Assembly (NCBI GenBank): GCA_020426845.1
Contig: JAGQPF010000517.1
Coordinates: 49,351-113,350 of the forward strand
Source of the DNA: Planctomycetales bacterium
Lineage (GTDB): Bacteria > Planctomycetota > Planctomycetia > Pirellulales > Pirellulaceae
Length of the DNA: 64,000 bases
Reading direction: 5' to 3'
Part shown: in pieces, positions 49,840 to 59,590 of the stretch
Numbering within the stretch: the stretch's first letter is position 1
Layout: each line of letters begins with the position of its first letter
Notes under the pieces: model-generated
What the model saw: only the letters and a program-made list of their open reading frames with translations
Database searches by the model: none
What the model was told of the DNA's origin: nothing
Program-made: the position numbers and the translations under genes

Positions 49840-51588
49840 TCAGCAGGCCGCGAGGCCCAGCAGGCCGGCCAGCAGGACGTAGTAGGCGAACGGCAGCGCC
49901 GTCTTGCGAATCACTTGGCCCTCGCGGCCGATTAGCCCGGCGACGGCCGCGGCGGTGACGACGTTGTGCACGCAGATCATGTTGCCGGCCGCTCCGCCCA
50001 CGGCTTGCAGAGCGACAATCCAAGCGGGGTCGGCGCCAATGGAATGGCCGACACCAAACTGGAAACTCGAGAACATCATGTTGCTGATCGTGTTGCTGCC
50101 GGCGACGAAGGCGCCCATGCCGCCGACCAGCGGCGCGATCAGCGGCCAGTTGGCGCCGGCCAGTCGCGACATCTCGCGCGCGAGCACCAGCGGCATCGAT
50201 TCGTAGCCCGCCGCGCCCCCGGCGGAATAGATGAACACCTGCACCATCGGCACGGTGAACATCAAGGCGACGGACGCCTTCGCCAACGTCCTGAACGAGT
50301 CACGCCACGCGCCAACATACGCCGCCAGGGTGATCCGATGGAGCGGCCAGGTCAACAGCGAGACCAGGATGAACACGGCGCCCGGCACGTACAGCGGCTG
50401 CACCTTCACCTCTTTGACGGCCGTCGTCAGTGGCTGCACGGTCCAGGTCACCGCTTCGTGCTTGACCCAGCCGCCCAGCGGCAGCGACGGCAGGCGTGTC
50501 GCCACCAGCAACACGGCCACTAGCAGGTAGGGCGCCCAGGCGGCAACCGCGCCAATCTTCCGACTCGGCGCGGAGTTGGCGGCAACGACCGTCGACTCAC
50601 CTGCTTCGGCCATCTCAGGCGACTCGCCCTCATCGGGGTCGCTTGCCGCTCCGGTCCAGTCCCAGGGCCAACTCTTCGCAGGCGGAAAGTCCCAAACGCC
50701 GTCGGTCGGCGTCAACCAGCGGCGTTTCGCGGCCCATGTGACAACCCCCAACCCGACCAGCCCGCCGATCAAGGACGGAAACTCCGGGCCGAGCGTGAAG
50801 GCAACGAGGGTATAAGGAACGGTCATCGCGAGCGAAGCGAACACGGCGAATTTCCAAACGGCCAATCCTTCGCGAAGACTGCGATTGGCGCCGAAAAAAC
50901 GGGTCAACAGGCAGACCACCCAGAGCGGAACCAGCACACCGCAAATCGCGTGCAACACGGCGACTCGGCTGCCCACTCGCATCAGCAACGACCGCCAGTC
51001 CTCCAATCCCGCGGACGCCATGTACGAGGCGACGAGCGGCTCGCCGTCGAGTCCCGCGCTGACGCCCGTCAGAATCGGCGTGCCCACGGCGCCAAACGAG
51101 ACAGGGGTGCTTTGAATCACCATCCCGGCCACGACCGCGGCCAACGGTGGAAACCGCAGCCCGACCATCAACGGCACGGTCACGGCCGCCGGCGCTCCGA
51201 AGCCCGCGGCGCCTTCGATAAACGAGCCGAACAGCCAGGCGATGATAATCACCTGCACGCGACGATCGGGCGAGATGCCGGTGAAGCTGTCGCGCAGCCG
51301 GTCGAGTCCGCCGGAGCGGTGGAGCGTGTTCAGCAACAAGATCGCGCCGAAGATGATGTACAGCAGCGTGATCGCCACGGTGACGCCGCGCAGCGAGGCT
51401 GCGGCGACCTGCAAGGCGGGCGTCTGCCAGACCCACAAGCTCAACGCGGCGGCCGTCACCAACGACAGCGGCATGGCCGCGCTGGCGGGCCAGCGCAGTC
51501 CCACCAGAAACACGGCGACCACGAGAATCGGCAGCAGTGAACAGAACGCCTGCGCGCCCGGCCCGATCGCCAGCAAAGTCAGACTCAT
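49840..51588 (-). CDS. lctP: L-lactate/glycolate permease (LctP family)
   Basis: 582 residues, about 13-14 transmembrane helices, of the LctP (lactate permease) family. Recognisable segments include [53 protein letters not shown] [20 protein letters not shown], and the late [22 protein letters not shown] and [22 protein letters not shown], which are family hallmarks. It imports lactate or glycolate with protons. ATG 51588 overlaps the stop of the upstream Tat-exported gene (ATGA); a GTG at 51594 is the alternative. Co-operonic with the Tat protein and the cytochrome dehydrogenase, it may supply their substrate, which is inference. Confidence 0.92.
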   Translation of the reverse strand: MSLTLLAIGPGAQAFCSLLPILVVAVFLVGLRWPASAAMPLSLVTAAALSLWVWQTPALQVAAASLRGVTVAITLLYIIFGAILLLNTLHRSGGLDRLRDSFTGISPDRRVQVIIIAWLFGSFIEGAAGFGAPAAVTVPLMVGLRFPPLAAVVAGMVIQSTPVSFGAVGTPILTGVSAGLDGEPLVASYMASAGLEDWRSLLMRVGSRVAVLHAICGVLVPLWVVCLLTRFFGANRSLREGLAVWKFAVFASLAMTVPYTLVAFTLGPEFPSLIGGLVGLGVVTWAAKRRWLTPTDGVWDFPPAKSWPWDWTGAASDPDEGESPEMAEAGESTVVAANSAPSRKIGAVAAWAPYLLVAVLLVATRLPSLPLGGWVKHEAVTWTVQPLTTAVKEVKVQPLYVPGAVFILVSLLTWPLHRITLAAYVGAWRDSFRTLAKASVALMFTVPMVQVFIYSAGGAAGYESMPLVLAREMSRLAGANWPLIAPLVGGMGAFVAGSNTISNMMFSSFQFGVGHSIGADPAWIVALQAVGGAAGNMICVHNVVTAAAVAGLIGREGQVIRKTALPFAYYVLLAGLLGLAAC

Positions 51589-53069
51589 TTCCACTCCAGC
51601 CGACTGTCGCCCTTGGGCAAATCGAAGCAGACGATCAGTTCACGGCGGCTGGCGTCAGGTCGCTGTCCCAGCCAATAGGCATTGGCCTTCAGTTGTCGCA
51701 GCTCGTCCACGCGTTCCAGCTGGGCGCCGCCGCGCAGGCCGATCGACTCCAGCGTGGCGGGCGCCGGCAGCGCCAGCGTGAACTGCGGGCAGGCAAACGG
51801 CGCCTCCAGTGACAAGGAACTGTCTGTCAGTTCGGCCACGCGCGTGAGCTCGCGAGCGGCGGCGTAGCGGCCCATCTCGCTCAGCTTCATCCACTGCGTG
51901 GTGTCAGCGTACTTGCGGTTCAGCGCCCGCACGACGCGGCGAAAGTCCTCGAAGCCTTGCCTGCCCCCGTGGCCGTACATGCCGGGCCAATGGCAGAGCA
52001 TCACGGCGGGCTGCCGGCGCTCGATCAGCTCGACCATCCGCCCGCTCGACGCGTCGTCCGACGCGTACCGCTCGCCCTCGCTCTCGCGGTCGCCATCCCA
52101 GCCGCCGAACCAATCGCCCGTGGCGGCCGGCACATTGGCCGTGACGCGTGGGGCGTTCGACAGCGGCTCGCGAACGTGCTCCAGCCGGACTCGTGTGTCG
52201 AGCCCTTCCTCGACATACTTGAAGTAGTGCGGCAGCTCGGCGCCATACACATCGCGCACCGCCTCAAAGACGGCCAGCGCCAGCTCGCTCTTGACCATGT
52301 TGCCGAAGCCGCCGGGAGTCGTAACTCCCTCGCAAGGCAGGTCGCAATTTCGCAACACGCGCAGCGCGTAGGCCAGATACGCCGCCAGCTCGTCGACGCT
52401 CAGCTTGTTGCGCGGGTACGAGTTCTCCATCGTGGCCGCGCTGATCTCCTCCAAGGGCCGTCCTGTCTTGAGGTCGATCACGCGAGTGTGAGTGATCATC
52501 TCCGGGTGAATGTCAAACCGCGGCACGACGCGGTCGCGGACGAGCTTCAAGCTGGCCTGCAATTCGCGGCGCGACCAGCCCGGCAGCTCCCGGTCCACCC
52601 AGCCGACGCATGCCGGATACGGGACGATGCTGTACTTTCCTTTGACGTCCTCCGCGTCGCAGAAGTCGATGAACTCGCGGACGAACGAGTCGGGAATCTC
52701 GCGGGGCCAGCTTTTCCAGGGCTTGCGATAGATGTCTCGCTCGGGCCAGGCCGTGGCAAATTGAGGCATGCAGTAATGCCCCATGTTCACCAGGCAGGTC
52801 GAGTCGTCGATGACGAAAGACAGCGGCACTCGCAACCGTGGGAGCAGCACTTCGACCGCCTTGGCGATCGCGCCTTCGCGGCGATACACCGGCGCCTGCC
52901 CGAATGCGGCGCCGCACGCGCCGCCATCGAGCGACGCCAGGGTGGGCGCCGCCAGAGCCGCCGCCGTCCAGCGCAGAAAGTGCCGGCGGTCGCGGGCGCC
53001 ACCTGCATGACTTGCCTGCGCAGGCGGCGAGGCCGGCGCCTTCGAGTGACTAATTCCTGTCATTGGCAT
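51585..53069 (-). CDS. Tat-exported protein, polysaccharide-deacetylase-like
   Basis: 494 residues. The twin-arginine signal [18 protein letters not shown] is near residue 28. The mature part begins with [20 protein letters not shown], in which the paired Asp after a hydrophobic strand recalls carbohydrate esterase family 4, and contains [20 protein letters not shown] and [21 protein letters not shown]. The His-rich pieces could be metal ligands, but the CE4 signature is incomplete, so the link is weak. The C-terminal ~110 residues look like a beta-sandwich. It is coupled to lctP by ATGA overlap. Enzyme class uncertain. Confidence 0.65.
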   Translation of the reverse strand: MPMTGISHSKAPASPPAQASHAGGARDRRHFLRWTAAALAAPTLASLDGGACGAAFGQAPVYRREGAIAKAVEVLLPRLRVPLSFVIDDSTCLVNMGHYCMPQFATAWPERDIYRKPWKSWPREIPDSFVREFIDFCDAEDVKGKYSIVPYPACVGWVDRELPGWSRRELQASLKLVRDRVVPRFDIHPEMITHTRVIDLKTGRPLEEISAATMENSYPRNKLSVDELAAYLAYALRVLRNCDLPCEGVTTPGGFGNMVKSELALAVFEAVRDVYGAELPHYFKYVEEGLDTRVRLEHVREPLSNAPRVTANVPAATGDWFGGWDGDRESEGERYASDDASSGRMVELIERRQPAVMLCHWPGMYGHGGRQGFEDFRRVVRALNRKYADTTQWMKLSEMGRYAAARELTRVAELTDSSLSLEAPFACPQFTLALPAPATLESIGLRGGAQLERVDELRQLKANAYWLGQRPDASRRELIVCFDLPKGDSRLEWK

Positions 53070-53183
53070 TGGCGAGTCGAGGAGTTGGCGTCGTGTCGAG
53101 ATGTGGTGGTGCGAGCGTTCTCAAGAGCTTTTGCAGATTCTGCAGGGATGCTCCGCACGAAGGCAAGTCCGCGCGATGCTGGC

Positions 53184-56100
53184 TCACGGACTTGTCGCTC
53201 GCAGCGTGCGCAGATACGCCACCAGGTCCTGCAGCTGCCCGTCCGTCATCGTCTGCTTCAATCCGGCTGGCATCACGCTGACGTCCGACGGCTTCATCGC
53301 CTCAATCGCCTCTCGCGAGATCTCCAGCTCTTGTTGGTCGCTGGTGCGAACTCGCAATCGGCTGCCGCTCTCCGAAAGAATCAGCCCCGCAAATTGGCGG
53401 CCGTCATCGAGTCGAATCAGGTAGGACTCAAATCCGCGGGCCTGCGAGGCGCTGGGGAACAGCACCGCCTCGAGCAAGTCGCGTTTCGAGCGCCGATCAC
53501 CGATGGTTGACAGGTCCGGGCCGACGTTGCCGCCTTCTCCCGCGACTCGATGGCAGGCGGCGCAGCCCGCCGCGCGGCTGAGGAACACGCGTTGGCCGCG
53601 CGCCGCATCGCCATCCGACGCCTCGACATGCATCGCCAGCTGCTCGCTACGCTGCGAGAGCTCGGCCCGACGGGACTCCAGCAGGGGCTCCGCAGCGTCC
53701 CGAATTTCAGGCGGGAAGTTGCGGACGACTTCCTCGATGGCAGCCAGGCTCAGCGCCGAGGCTCCGGGGGCTTGGCCGAGCGCCGCCACCACCAGCTTCC
53801 CGAGGGCCGGATCCGTGTGGCCCGCCCAGGCGCCGGTCAACACGGGCAACTCAATGGGCCCCGCTTTGGCGGCCCAACGGGCAGCCTGCCGGGCTTGCTC
53901 GGGCGTCGACGGCGCCGCCGCCAAACCGCGGGCAGCGGCCAACCGCAGCAGCGGATCTTCCTGTTCGGTCAAACAACTGCCGAGAAACGAAAACGCGGAC
54001 TCGTCCAATGGCTGTCGCGCCGACAACGCCCACGCCTGCCAGGCAGCCACTCGCAGGTCGGTCGGCCGCCGCTCGTCCCGGCCGAGGCGCAGGAGCGAAT
54101 CGGCGTGCCGTGGATCGGGGTGAGCCGACAAGGTGTGAACGGCCGCTCGAGCGACATCCGCCTCCGCAGCCGCCAAGCCTGCTTGCACAAAGTCGGCACA
54201 TGCTTCGGGCAACTGCGGTCGGCTGCCGAGGAACTGCAGCAGCATCACCTGGTCGGACGCCGCCAGCTCGGATCCGCTGGCCGCGATGAGAGCCGGCAAT
54301 TCCGCGTGGCTCGACAACGACTGCAATAGCCCGTTGGCGGCGCGGCGCCGTGTTTCATCCAGCCCGCCGCCGCGCGATGCGGCGAACAAGCTGCGCAGCT
54401 GCCGCAGCCCCTCCTCGCTCCATGCCGGACGAGTTGCCACCGCGTCCAGCGCGGCCGCGACCAATTGGGTGTCGGCCGAGGCCAGCAAAGGAGTGACATG
54501 TTCTTGTCGCAGTCCGTCCCAGGGCATCTGGTCGAGCGCAATCAGGGCGCCGCGCTGCACGCGCGGATCCGAGTCGGCCAAGCCCGGCGCAATCGCCGCA
54601 CCGTCCCCGATCTCCATCAGGGCGTAAATCAACGCGTGCTCGAGGACGCGGTCGTTGTCCTGGCGGCCCAGGCTGTGGAGCAGCGAGGGCAGGGCGCGAA
54701 CATCGCCGATCCGGCCCAACGCCGTCGCCACCTCGCGGCGAACCTGCGGCTGCTCGTCGGACAGCAACGGCATCAGCGACTCCACCGCGTCGTGATCCGC
54801 CGTCTGGCCGCAGGCCATCGCGGCCGCCAAGCGGAGTTGCCAGGCGTCGGCGCCAAGCAACAATCGCAATTCCCGAGCAGCCAGCGGAGCGCCATTGCGG
54901 GCCAGCGCCCAGACGCGACGCACCGCGCCCGCCGTGGTCGCGGGCTGCCATTTCGCCAACGCTTGCGCCGCCTCCCCGCCTTGGCGGGCCAATAGGCTGG
55001 TCGCCCGCTCGACAACCGCGTGCCGCGGATCCTCGAGCCGCTGTGCCAGCTCGGCCGGCGCCACCGTCCAGTCCAGTTTCAACCCGCGCGAGTCCGCCAG
55101 CCCCGGAGCGCTCGGCCCCTTGCGTCGAACGCGATAGATCGCCCCCAGAATGTTCGGCTTGGCGATTTGCGACGTTGGGCAGCCAATCCGGAACCAACCG
55201 CCGGTGTCAATCACCAGCAGACTCCCGTCGGCGTCCTCCAGCACGTCGGTCGGATGGAAATCCACGCTCGAAGACTCCAACAACGGGCGCACCTCCGCGG
55301 CAAACGTGCTCCCTTGCCGCCGCAGCGTCGTTTGCATGATGCGATGCGCGTTGAACTCGGTCAGCAGCCAGCTGGTTGCCTCCGCGTCGCCATTCCACTG
55401 AGGCGACCGCAAACGCGTCATGCCCGAGACGGCGACATGGCCGAGATTATGCACCTCGCGCAGCAAGTCGCCGGTGCGGCGGAACTCATCGACGCAAGTC
55501 TGGTCGAAGCGGGGATAGGCGCCGCCGTGCATCCAATGGACGAGACAGTCGCCGCGTTGCCGATAAAACAGATTGACGGTGCCGAGCATCTCGCCCTCGG
55601 GCGTGAAGTCGATCTCCACCGGATTGTCCATGCCGCCGCCACAGTGCACGCGAAAGTCACTGCCATCGGCGCGGCAGGAGAAGATCCTCGCCGCCTTGCC
55701 CGCGCTGATCAGCTCGCCGGTCTCGTCGTGCACCTCATGCCCGTGGCGCCCATCGCACCAATACAGGCGGCCCGTTGGGCCGAGGAAGCAACCATGGATC
55801 GAGGCAGCGTTGCCGGTGTATCCGAACTGATCCACCAGCACCTCGCGGCGGTCCGCCACGCCGTCATCGTCTTCATCCACGAACTTCCAGATGTTCGGCG
55901 GCGCGGCTACGTACAACGCTCCGTCGTGCCAAAGCGCGCCTTGGGGCAGCGTCAATCCATCGGCAAAGATGGTGCTATGGTCGAAGACGCCGTCGCCGTC
56001 GCGATCTTCGAGTCGGCGGACAAAGTTGGGCAGACGCTTCTCGAGATCCTCGCGGCGCAGGTTCTCTCCGGCGCTCTCGGCGATGTACAGCCGCCCTCGG

Positions 56101-56357
56101 TCGTCGAACCCGGCCATCAACGGATGCTTTACCAGCGGCGGCGCCGCGGCCACCGTCACCTCGAAACTTTCGTCGAACAAGCGAATCGGTGCGGGAGCAA
56201 ACTCCGTCGCGTCCACTGTCTCCTGCTGCGCGTGCAGCCAAGTGGCGCCCCATGGAGGCAACGCCAGCAGTCCGGTGATCGCCAACATCACCAACTTAAC
56301 TGACGTGATGGAAGTGCCGCGGCCGCCGGAACAACGCTCGAAGTTGTGGTTGAACAT
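53184..56357 (-). CDS. PVC-type membrane-bound dehydrogenase with HEAT repeats and cytochrome c
   Basis: About 1057 residues. A hydrophobic N-terminus (VKLVMLAITGLLALPPWGATWLHA) is followed by a beta-propeller of the PVC-type glucose/sorbosone-dehydrogenase-like family (MAGFDDRGRLYIAESAGEN, FADGLTLPQGALWHDGALYV, GSLLVIDTGGWFRIGCP), then about 350 residues of HEAT repeats (PQVRREVATALGRIGDVRAL), and a C-terminal cytochrome c domain with CAACH at 932-936 and a following ...MPAGLKQTM region that could supply the axial Met. The enzyme would pass electrons from an oxidised substrate to haem. ATG 56357 chosen over 56450. Operon partners are the Tat protein and LctP. The natural substrate is not known. 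Confidence 0.9.
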   Translation of the reverse strand: MFNHNFERCSGGRGTSITSVKLVMLAITGLLALPPWGATWLHAQQETVDATEFAPAPIRLFDESFEVTVAAAPPLVKHPLMAGFDDRGRLYIAESAGENLRREDLEKRLPNFVRRLEDRDGDGVFDHSTIFADGLTLPQGALWHDGALYVAAPPNIWKFVDEDDDGVADRREVLVDQFGYTGNAASIHGCFLGPTGRLYWCDGRHGHEVHDETGELISAGKAARIFSCRADGSDFRVHCGGGMDNPVEIDFTPEGEMLGTVNLFYRQRGDCLVHWMHGGAYPRFDQTCVDEFRRTGDLLREVHNLGHVAVSGMTRLRSPQWNGDAEATSWLLTEFNAHRIMQTTLRRQGSTFAAEVRPLLESSSVDFHPTDVLEDADGSLLVIDTGGWFRIGCPTSQIAKPNILGAIYRVRRKGPSAPGLADSRGLKLDWTVAPAELAQRLEDPRHAVVERATSLLARQGGEAAQALAKWQPATTAGAVRRVWALARNGAPLAARELRLLLGADAWQLRLAAAMACGQTADHDAVESLMPLLSDEQPQVRREVATALGRIGDVRALPSLLHSLGRQDNDRVLEHALIYALMEIGDGAAIAPGLADSDPRVQRGALIALDQMPWDGLRQEHVTPLLASADTQLVAAALDAVATRPAWSEEGLRQLRSLFAASRGGGLDETRRRAANGLLQSLSSHAELPALIAASGSELAASDQVMLLQFLGSRPQLPEACADFVQAGLAAAEADVARAAVHTLSAHPDPRHADSLLRLGRDERRPTDLRVAAWQAWALSARQPLDESAFSFLGSCLTEQEDPLLRLAAARGLAAAPSTPEQARQAARWAAKAGPIELPVLTGAWAGHTDPALGKLVVAALGQAPGASALSLAAIEEVVRNFPPEIRDAAEPLLESRRAELSQRSEQLAMHVEASDGDAARGQRVFLSRAAGCAACHRVAGEGGNVGPDLSTIGDRRSKRDLLEAVLFPSASQARGFESYLIRLDDGRQFAGLILSESGSRLRVRTSDQQELEISREAIEAMKPSDVSVMPAGLKQTMTDGQLQDLVAYLRTLRATSP

Positions 56358-56475
56358 CTGCTTGGCCCGAGAGGAAGGTGCGATTGGGTGGCGATAGGTG
56401 GCGACAGGGTCGCTGTAGTGTCGCTGTTGGGTGGCTGTATCGTAACTCAATCGAGTGGACGAATCACCCGCCGAA

Positions 56476-57660
56476 TCACCAGCCGGCGGAGATCACGTCG
56501 CAGATCCGCTCGACATCCGCCACGGTCACTTGCGGATGCAACGGCAAGACCTGATAGCGATCCTCCATCGCGTCCATGTGGGGCAGGGCCCCTTCGCGGT
56601 AGTCGGCAAACACCGTGTAACGGTCATTGCGGAAGTGCACTTGGGCCGATTCGATGCCGGCCTCGCGCAGCTTGGACTCCAATCCCTTGCGGTTCTCGAC
56701 CGCGACCGTGCACAACCAAGCGGCATGCGTGCACTCGGCGGTCTCCGGCTCGCCCAGCAGTTTGATTCCCGGCACATCGCGGAGCCGACGGGAGTACTCT
56801 TTCAACAGCCCGCGGCGGAGCTCCACGATCTCGGCAAGATGAGGCAGGGCCGCAAGCCCCATCGCGGCGGCGATGTCCGTCATTTGGTACTTGTAACCGA
56901 CTTCGCGGATATCGTTCTCCCAGTGGCCGAAGAACTTCGCCTCACGATCGATGCCAAACCAGCGAATCCGCTTGGCGGCCGCGCAGCGTTCGGCATCGCG
57001 CAGCATCAACATGCCGCCATCGCCCGTCGTGATGTGCTTGATCGCCTGAAAGGAGAAGACGGTATAGTCGGAGAGCCCGCCGATCGGCTTTCCGCCGTAC
57101 GTTCCTCCAATCGCCTGGGCGGCGTCCTCGATGACGGGTATGCCGTATTCGCGGGCGATCTCGTGCAGGGCGTCCAAGTGGCAAGGCAGTCCGCCGTAAT
57201 GAACGCAGACAATCGCCTTCGTGCGTTCGTTCACGAGCTGTCGAACGTGCTCCACGTCGATGTTGAGCGTGTCGGGCTCGATGTCCGCAAAGCGGGGACG
57301 GGCGCCGAGATAGATCAGCGGCAGATTGGTGGCGGTGCAAGTGAACACGGGCGTCACCACCTCATCGCCTGGCCCGACTCCAGCGAGGATGTAGGCCAAG
57401 TGCAATGCGTCGGTCCCGGAGCCGACCGCCACCGCTGCACTGTCGGCGCCAATCGCTTGTGGAAACAACTGTTCAAAACGGTCGACTCGCGGCCCCTGGC
57501 CGACCCAGCGCGACTGCAACGTGTCGGTCACCTCCTGCACCGCCTCGGCCGGAATGAAGGGGCGAAACAATACGATCCTGCCGCCGCCCTCCTCCAACAC
57601 GGCGGGATCACGAGTGTCGAGGAACTTCTGTTCGGATCCGTGATTCACGGGGTCGTCCAT
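56476..57660 (-). CDS. DegT/DnrJ/EryC1/StrS-family aminotransferase
   Basis: 394 residues of the PLP-dependent sugar aminotransferase family. The PLP lysine is Lys208 in FSFQAIKHITTGDGG, and VGSGTDALHLAYILAGVG and PVIEDAAQAIGGTYGGKPIG are conserved family blocks. Such enzymes add an amino group to keto-sugars for surface polysaccharides or antibiotics. I chose ATG 57660, which starts just before the core; an upstream ATG at 57741 would add a poor 27 residues. It is divergent from the metallopeptidase, and co-directional genes follow on the other strand; it probably belongs to the glycan locus. Substrate unknown. Confidence 0.93.
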   Translation of the reverse strand: MDDPVNHGSEQKFLDTRDPAVLEEGGGRIVLFRPFIPAEAVQEVTDTLQSRWVGQGPRVDRFEQLFPQAIGADSAAVAVGSGTDALHLAYILAGVGPGDEVVTPVFTCTATNLPLIYLGARPRFADIEPDTLNIDVEHVRQLVNERTKAIVCVHYGGLPCHLDALHEIAREYGIPVIEDAAQAIGGTYGGKPIGGLSDYTVFSFQAIKHITTGDGGMLMLRDAERCAAAKRIRWFGIDREAKFFGHWENDIREVGYKYQMTDIAAAMGLAALPHLAEIVELRRGLLKEYSRRLRDVPGIKLLGEPETAECTHAAWLCTVAVENRKGLESKLREAGIESAQVHFRNDRYTVFADYREGALPHMDAMEDRYQVLPLHPQVTVADVERICDVISAGW

Positions 57661-58058
57661 GTTGAGCGGTGAAACTAGCGGCGGTGAGCAGTAGACGAGA
57701 GCGAGGGTGCCGAATTCGCAGAATTGTACCAAACGCCCCACAAGTTTCGCGCTAGCTTAGGTTGATCTCATTTCGGCCAATTTCACCTCCGGCGCATTTT
57801 GAACGGGCACGTGCGATGAGTTGCGTAGGAATCTGTGCAATCCTTGCTGGTTCGGTGTCCGCTCTGAACAGCCCGTGACGTGTCGCCATCTCCGGCCCGT
57901 GCTACATTAGAGGACATTTCAAAAATCGTCCCTGGCGCAATCGACAAAAGTTTTTCTGCTGGTTTTATCAACCCGATTGCCGATCGGGAAGTTTTTGAAA
58001 TGCGTTGTTGTCAAGCCCGGCAATTTCGCTTCGGGCGGCTCCCCACACGGATTGACCG
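57661..58058. other. Divergent intergenic region with palindromic element
   Basis: About 400 bases between the aminotransferase and the metallopeptidase gene. It includes the long form of the CATTTCAAAAA element (57910-58013). No gene is seen; promoters for both sides are expected. Confidence 0.5.
57910..58013 (-). repeat. Palindromic mobile-like repeat, long form (copy B)
   Basis: 104 bp, inverted relative to copy A (15811-15891). It keeps the CATTTCAAAAA inverted ends and CCCGAT/ATCGGG inner hairpin but has an extra 27-bp segment bounded by GAT on both sides. It ends 45 bases before the metallopeptidase start. Confidence 0.75.
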
Positions 58059-59585
58059 ATGGCACTCACGACGACTCTTCGAATGACGGCGGGGCTGATC
58101 TTTGCCTTGGCGCTGCTGCCCCTCTTTCAAGCCACCGTCCGCGGCGAAGAGCCGCCGCTGGCTCGCGCGGAGACCCTGCTGGCCGAAGGCGACGAGTTGG
58201 CGGATGCCAAGAAATACACGGAGGCGCTGGTCGCTTACAAACGCGCCTACGAGTTGATTCTGCCCGAGGTTCGCAAACGACCGTTCCGCCGGGAGGTGGC
58301 GCCGCGAATCATGAAGCGGCCGGCGTTGCAGCAGTATATGGCGAAAGAATTCGCGTCGAAGATGACGCCTCAAGAGCTGCTCTTCCTCGACCGCACGGTG
58401 AAACTGTTCGGCTTGGCGCCGCCGCAGCTGGATGTGGCCGAAATGATGATCGGGCTGTTCACCGAACAGGTGGCAGGCTTTTATGACTCGGAAACGAAGG
58501 AGATGTTCCTGATCACCGAGGACGCCGCTCAACAACCGGGCTTTCTCGACCGACTGTTCGGCGGCGAAAAGGAGTTCGACGGCGAGGAGCAAAAGGTCAC
58601 GCTGTCCCACGAGATGGCACATGCGCTGGCCGATCAACACTTCCGCCTCTCCGACATGGACTCGGCCATGCGAGACAGCGAGGACGCTGCGTTGGCCGTC
58701 AGCGCCTTGGTGGAGGGCGAGGCGACGCTAGTGATGATGGCCGAGCTTGCTCGAGATCGCCAGGGCGACGGCGCCGAGGCGTTGCGATTGCCTCCCGAAA
58801 ACGTGGACAGGATGTTCCGGATGATGCGGTTGGCGAGCTCGGTCGGTGGCGGCAAGGCCATGCGAGCGGCGCCGCCGTTCTTCCGGCAATCTCTCGTCTT
58901 TCCTTACCACCAGGGCACCGTCTTCGTCTCGCACTTGGCCAACCGCGATGGTTGGCCCGCCGTCGACCGAGCGTTCCAATTCCCGCCGATCTCGACCGAG
59001 CAGATCCTGCATCCCGAAAAGTATCTGGATCGCGCTGCGCTCGACACTCCGACTCAGCTCACCGTTCCCTCGTTGCCAACCGAACTGCAAACGTGGAACA
59101 AATTGGGCGAAGACACGCTGGGGGAGTACCAAACTCAGCTGTTGCTGTCGTCACAGCTGGACGGCAAGCGCGCGGCGGCGGGCTGGGATGGCGATCGCTA
59201 CATCGTGCTGCAACGACCCGCTGGCACTGAGCAGGCCGACAAGGTTCACGGCGCCGCCGATTCGGCGTTGCTGTGGATCACCACGTGGGACAGCGAGGCT
59301 GACGCCGAGGAGTTTGAAGCGAGCTTCACGGTCGACGCCACACACCGGCTCAAGCAACCGGCAGGCCCTTCACTGGAAGTCACCCGAGCCAAAATCAACG
59401 GCGACGCCAGCTCCGCACAGCGGATTGCCGGCGGCGTTCGCAACCATTGGTCCGCTCGGCGGGGCAAGGAAGTCGCCGTGGTGGAAGGGCTCGACGACGA
59501 CCTATCGCAACGCCTATTGCCGCTGTTGCTCTCCAGCCGCAAGTCGGACTGGACCTATCGGCTGCCGCCCGTTGAGGAGCCGTAA
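58059..59585 (+). CDS. Secreted zinc metallopeptidase (HExxH)
   Basis: 508 residues. An N-terminal signal peptide (TAGLIFALALLPLFQATVRG) precedes a helical region with a TPR-like hairpin (EGDELADAKKYTEALVAYKRAYEL). The zinc motif HEMAHALADQHF has His184, Glu185 and His188; a downstream ALVEGEATLVMMAELAR may give the third ligand. The domain is of the DUF-type planctomycete metallopeptidase that resembles gluzincin proteases. It stands at the head of the glycan gene group, ending five bases before the glycosyltransferase start. Cleavage target is unknown. Confidence 0.82.
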   Translation: MALTTTLRMTAGLIFALALLPLFQATVRGEEPPLARAETLLAEGDELADAKKYTEALVAYKRAYELILPEVRKRPFRREVAPRIMKRPALQQYMAKEFASKMTPQELLFLDRTVKLFGLAPPQLDVAEMMIGLFTEQVAGFYDSETKEMFLITEDAAQQPGFLDRLFGGEKEFDGEEQKVTLSHEMAHALADQHFRLSDMDSAMRDSEDAALAVSALVEGEATLVMMAELARDRQGDGAEALRLPPENVDRMFRMMRLASSVGGGKAMRAAPPFFRQSLVFPYHQGTVFVSHLANRDGWPAVDRAFQFPPISTEQILHPEKYLDRAALDTPTQLTVPSLPTELQTWNKLGEDTLGEYQTQLLLSSQLDGKRAAAGWDGDRYIVLQRPAGTEQADKVHGAADSALLWITTWDSEADAEEFEASFTVDATHRLKQPAGPSLEVTRAKINGDASSAQRIAGGVRNHWSARRGKEVAVVEGLDDDLSQRLLPLLLSSRKSDWTYRLPPVEEP

Positions 59586-59590
59586 GGCGG

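Noticed and set aside
51957..53510. 517-codon frame on the plus strand
   Set aside because: It is antisense to the Tat-exported and dehydrogenase genes and its Arg/His-rich composition is typical of shadow frames.
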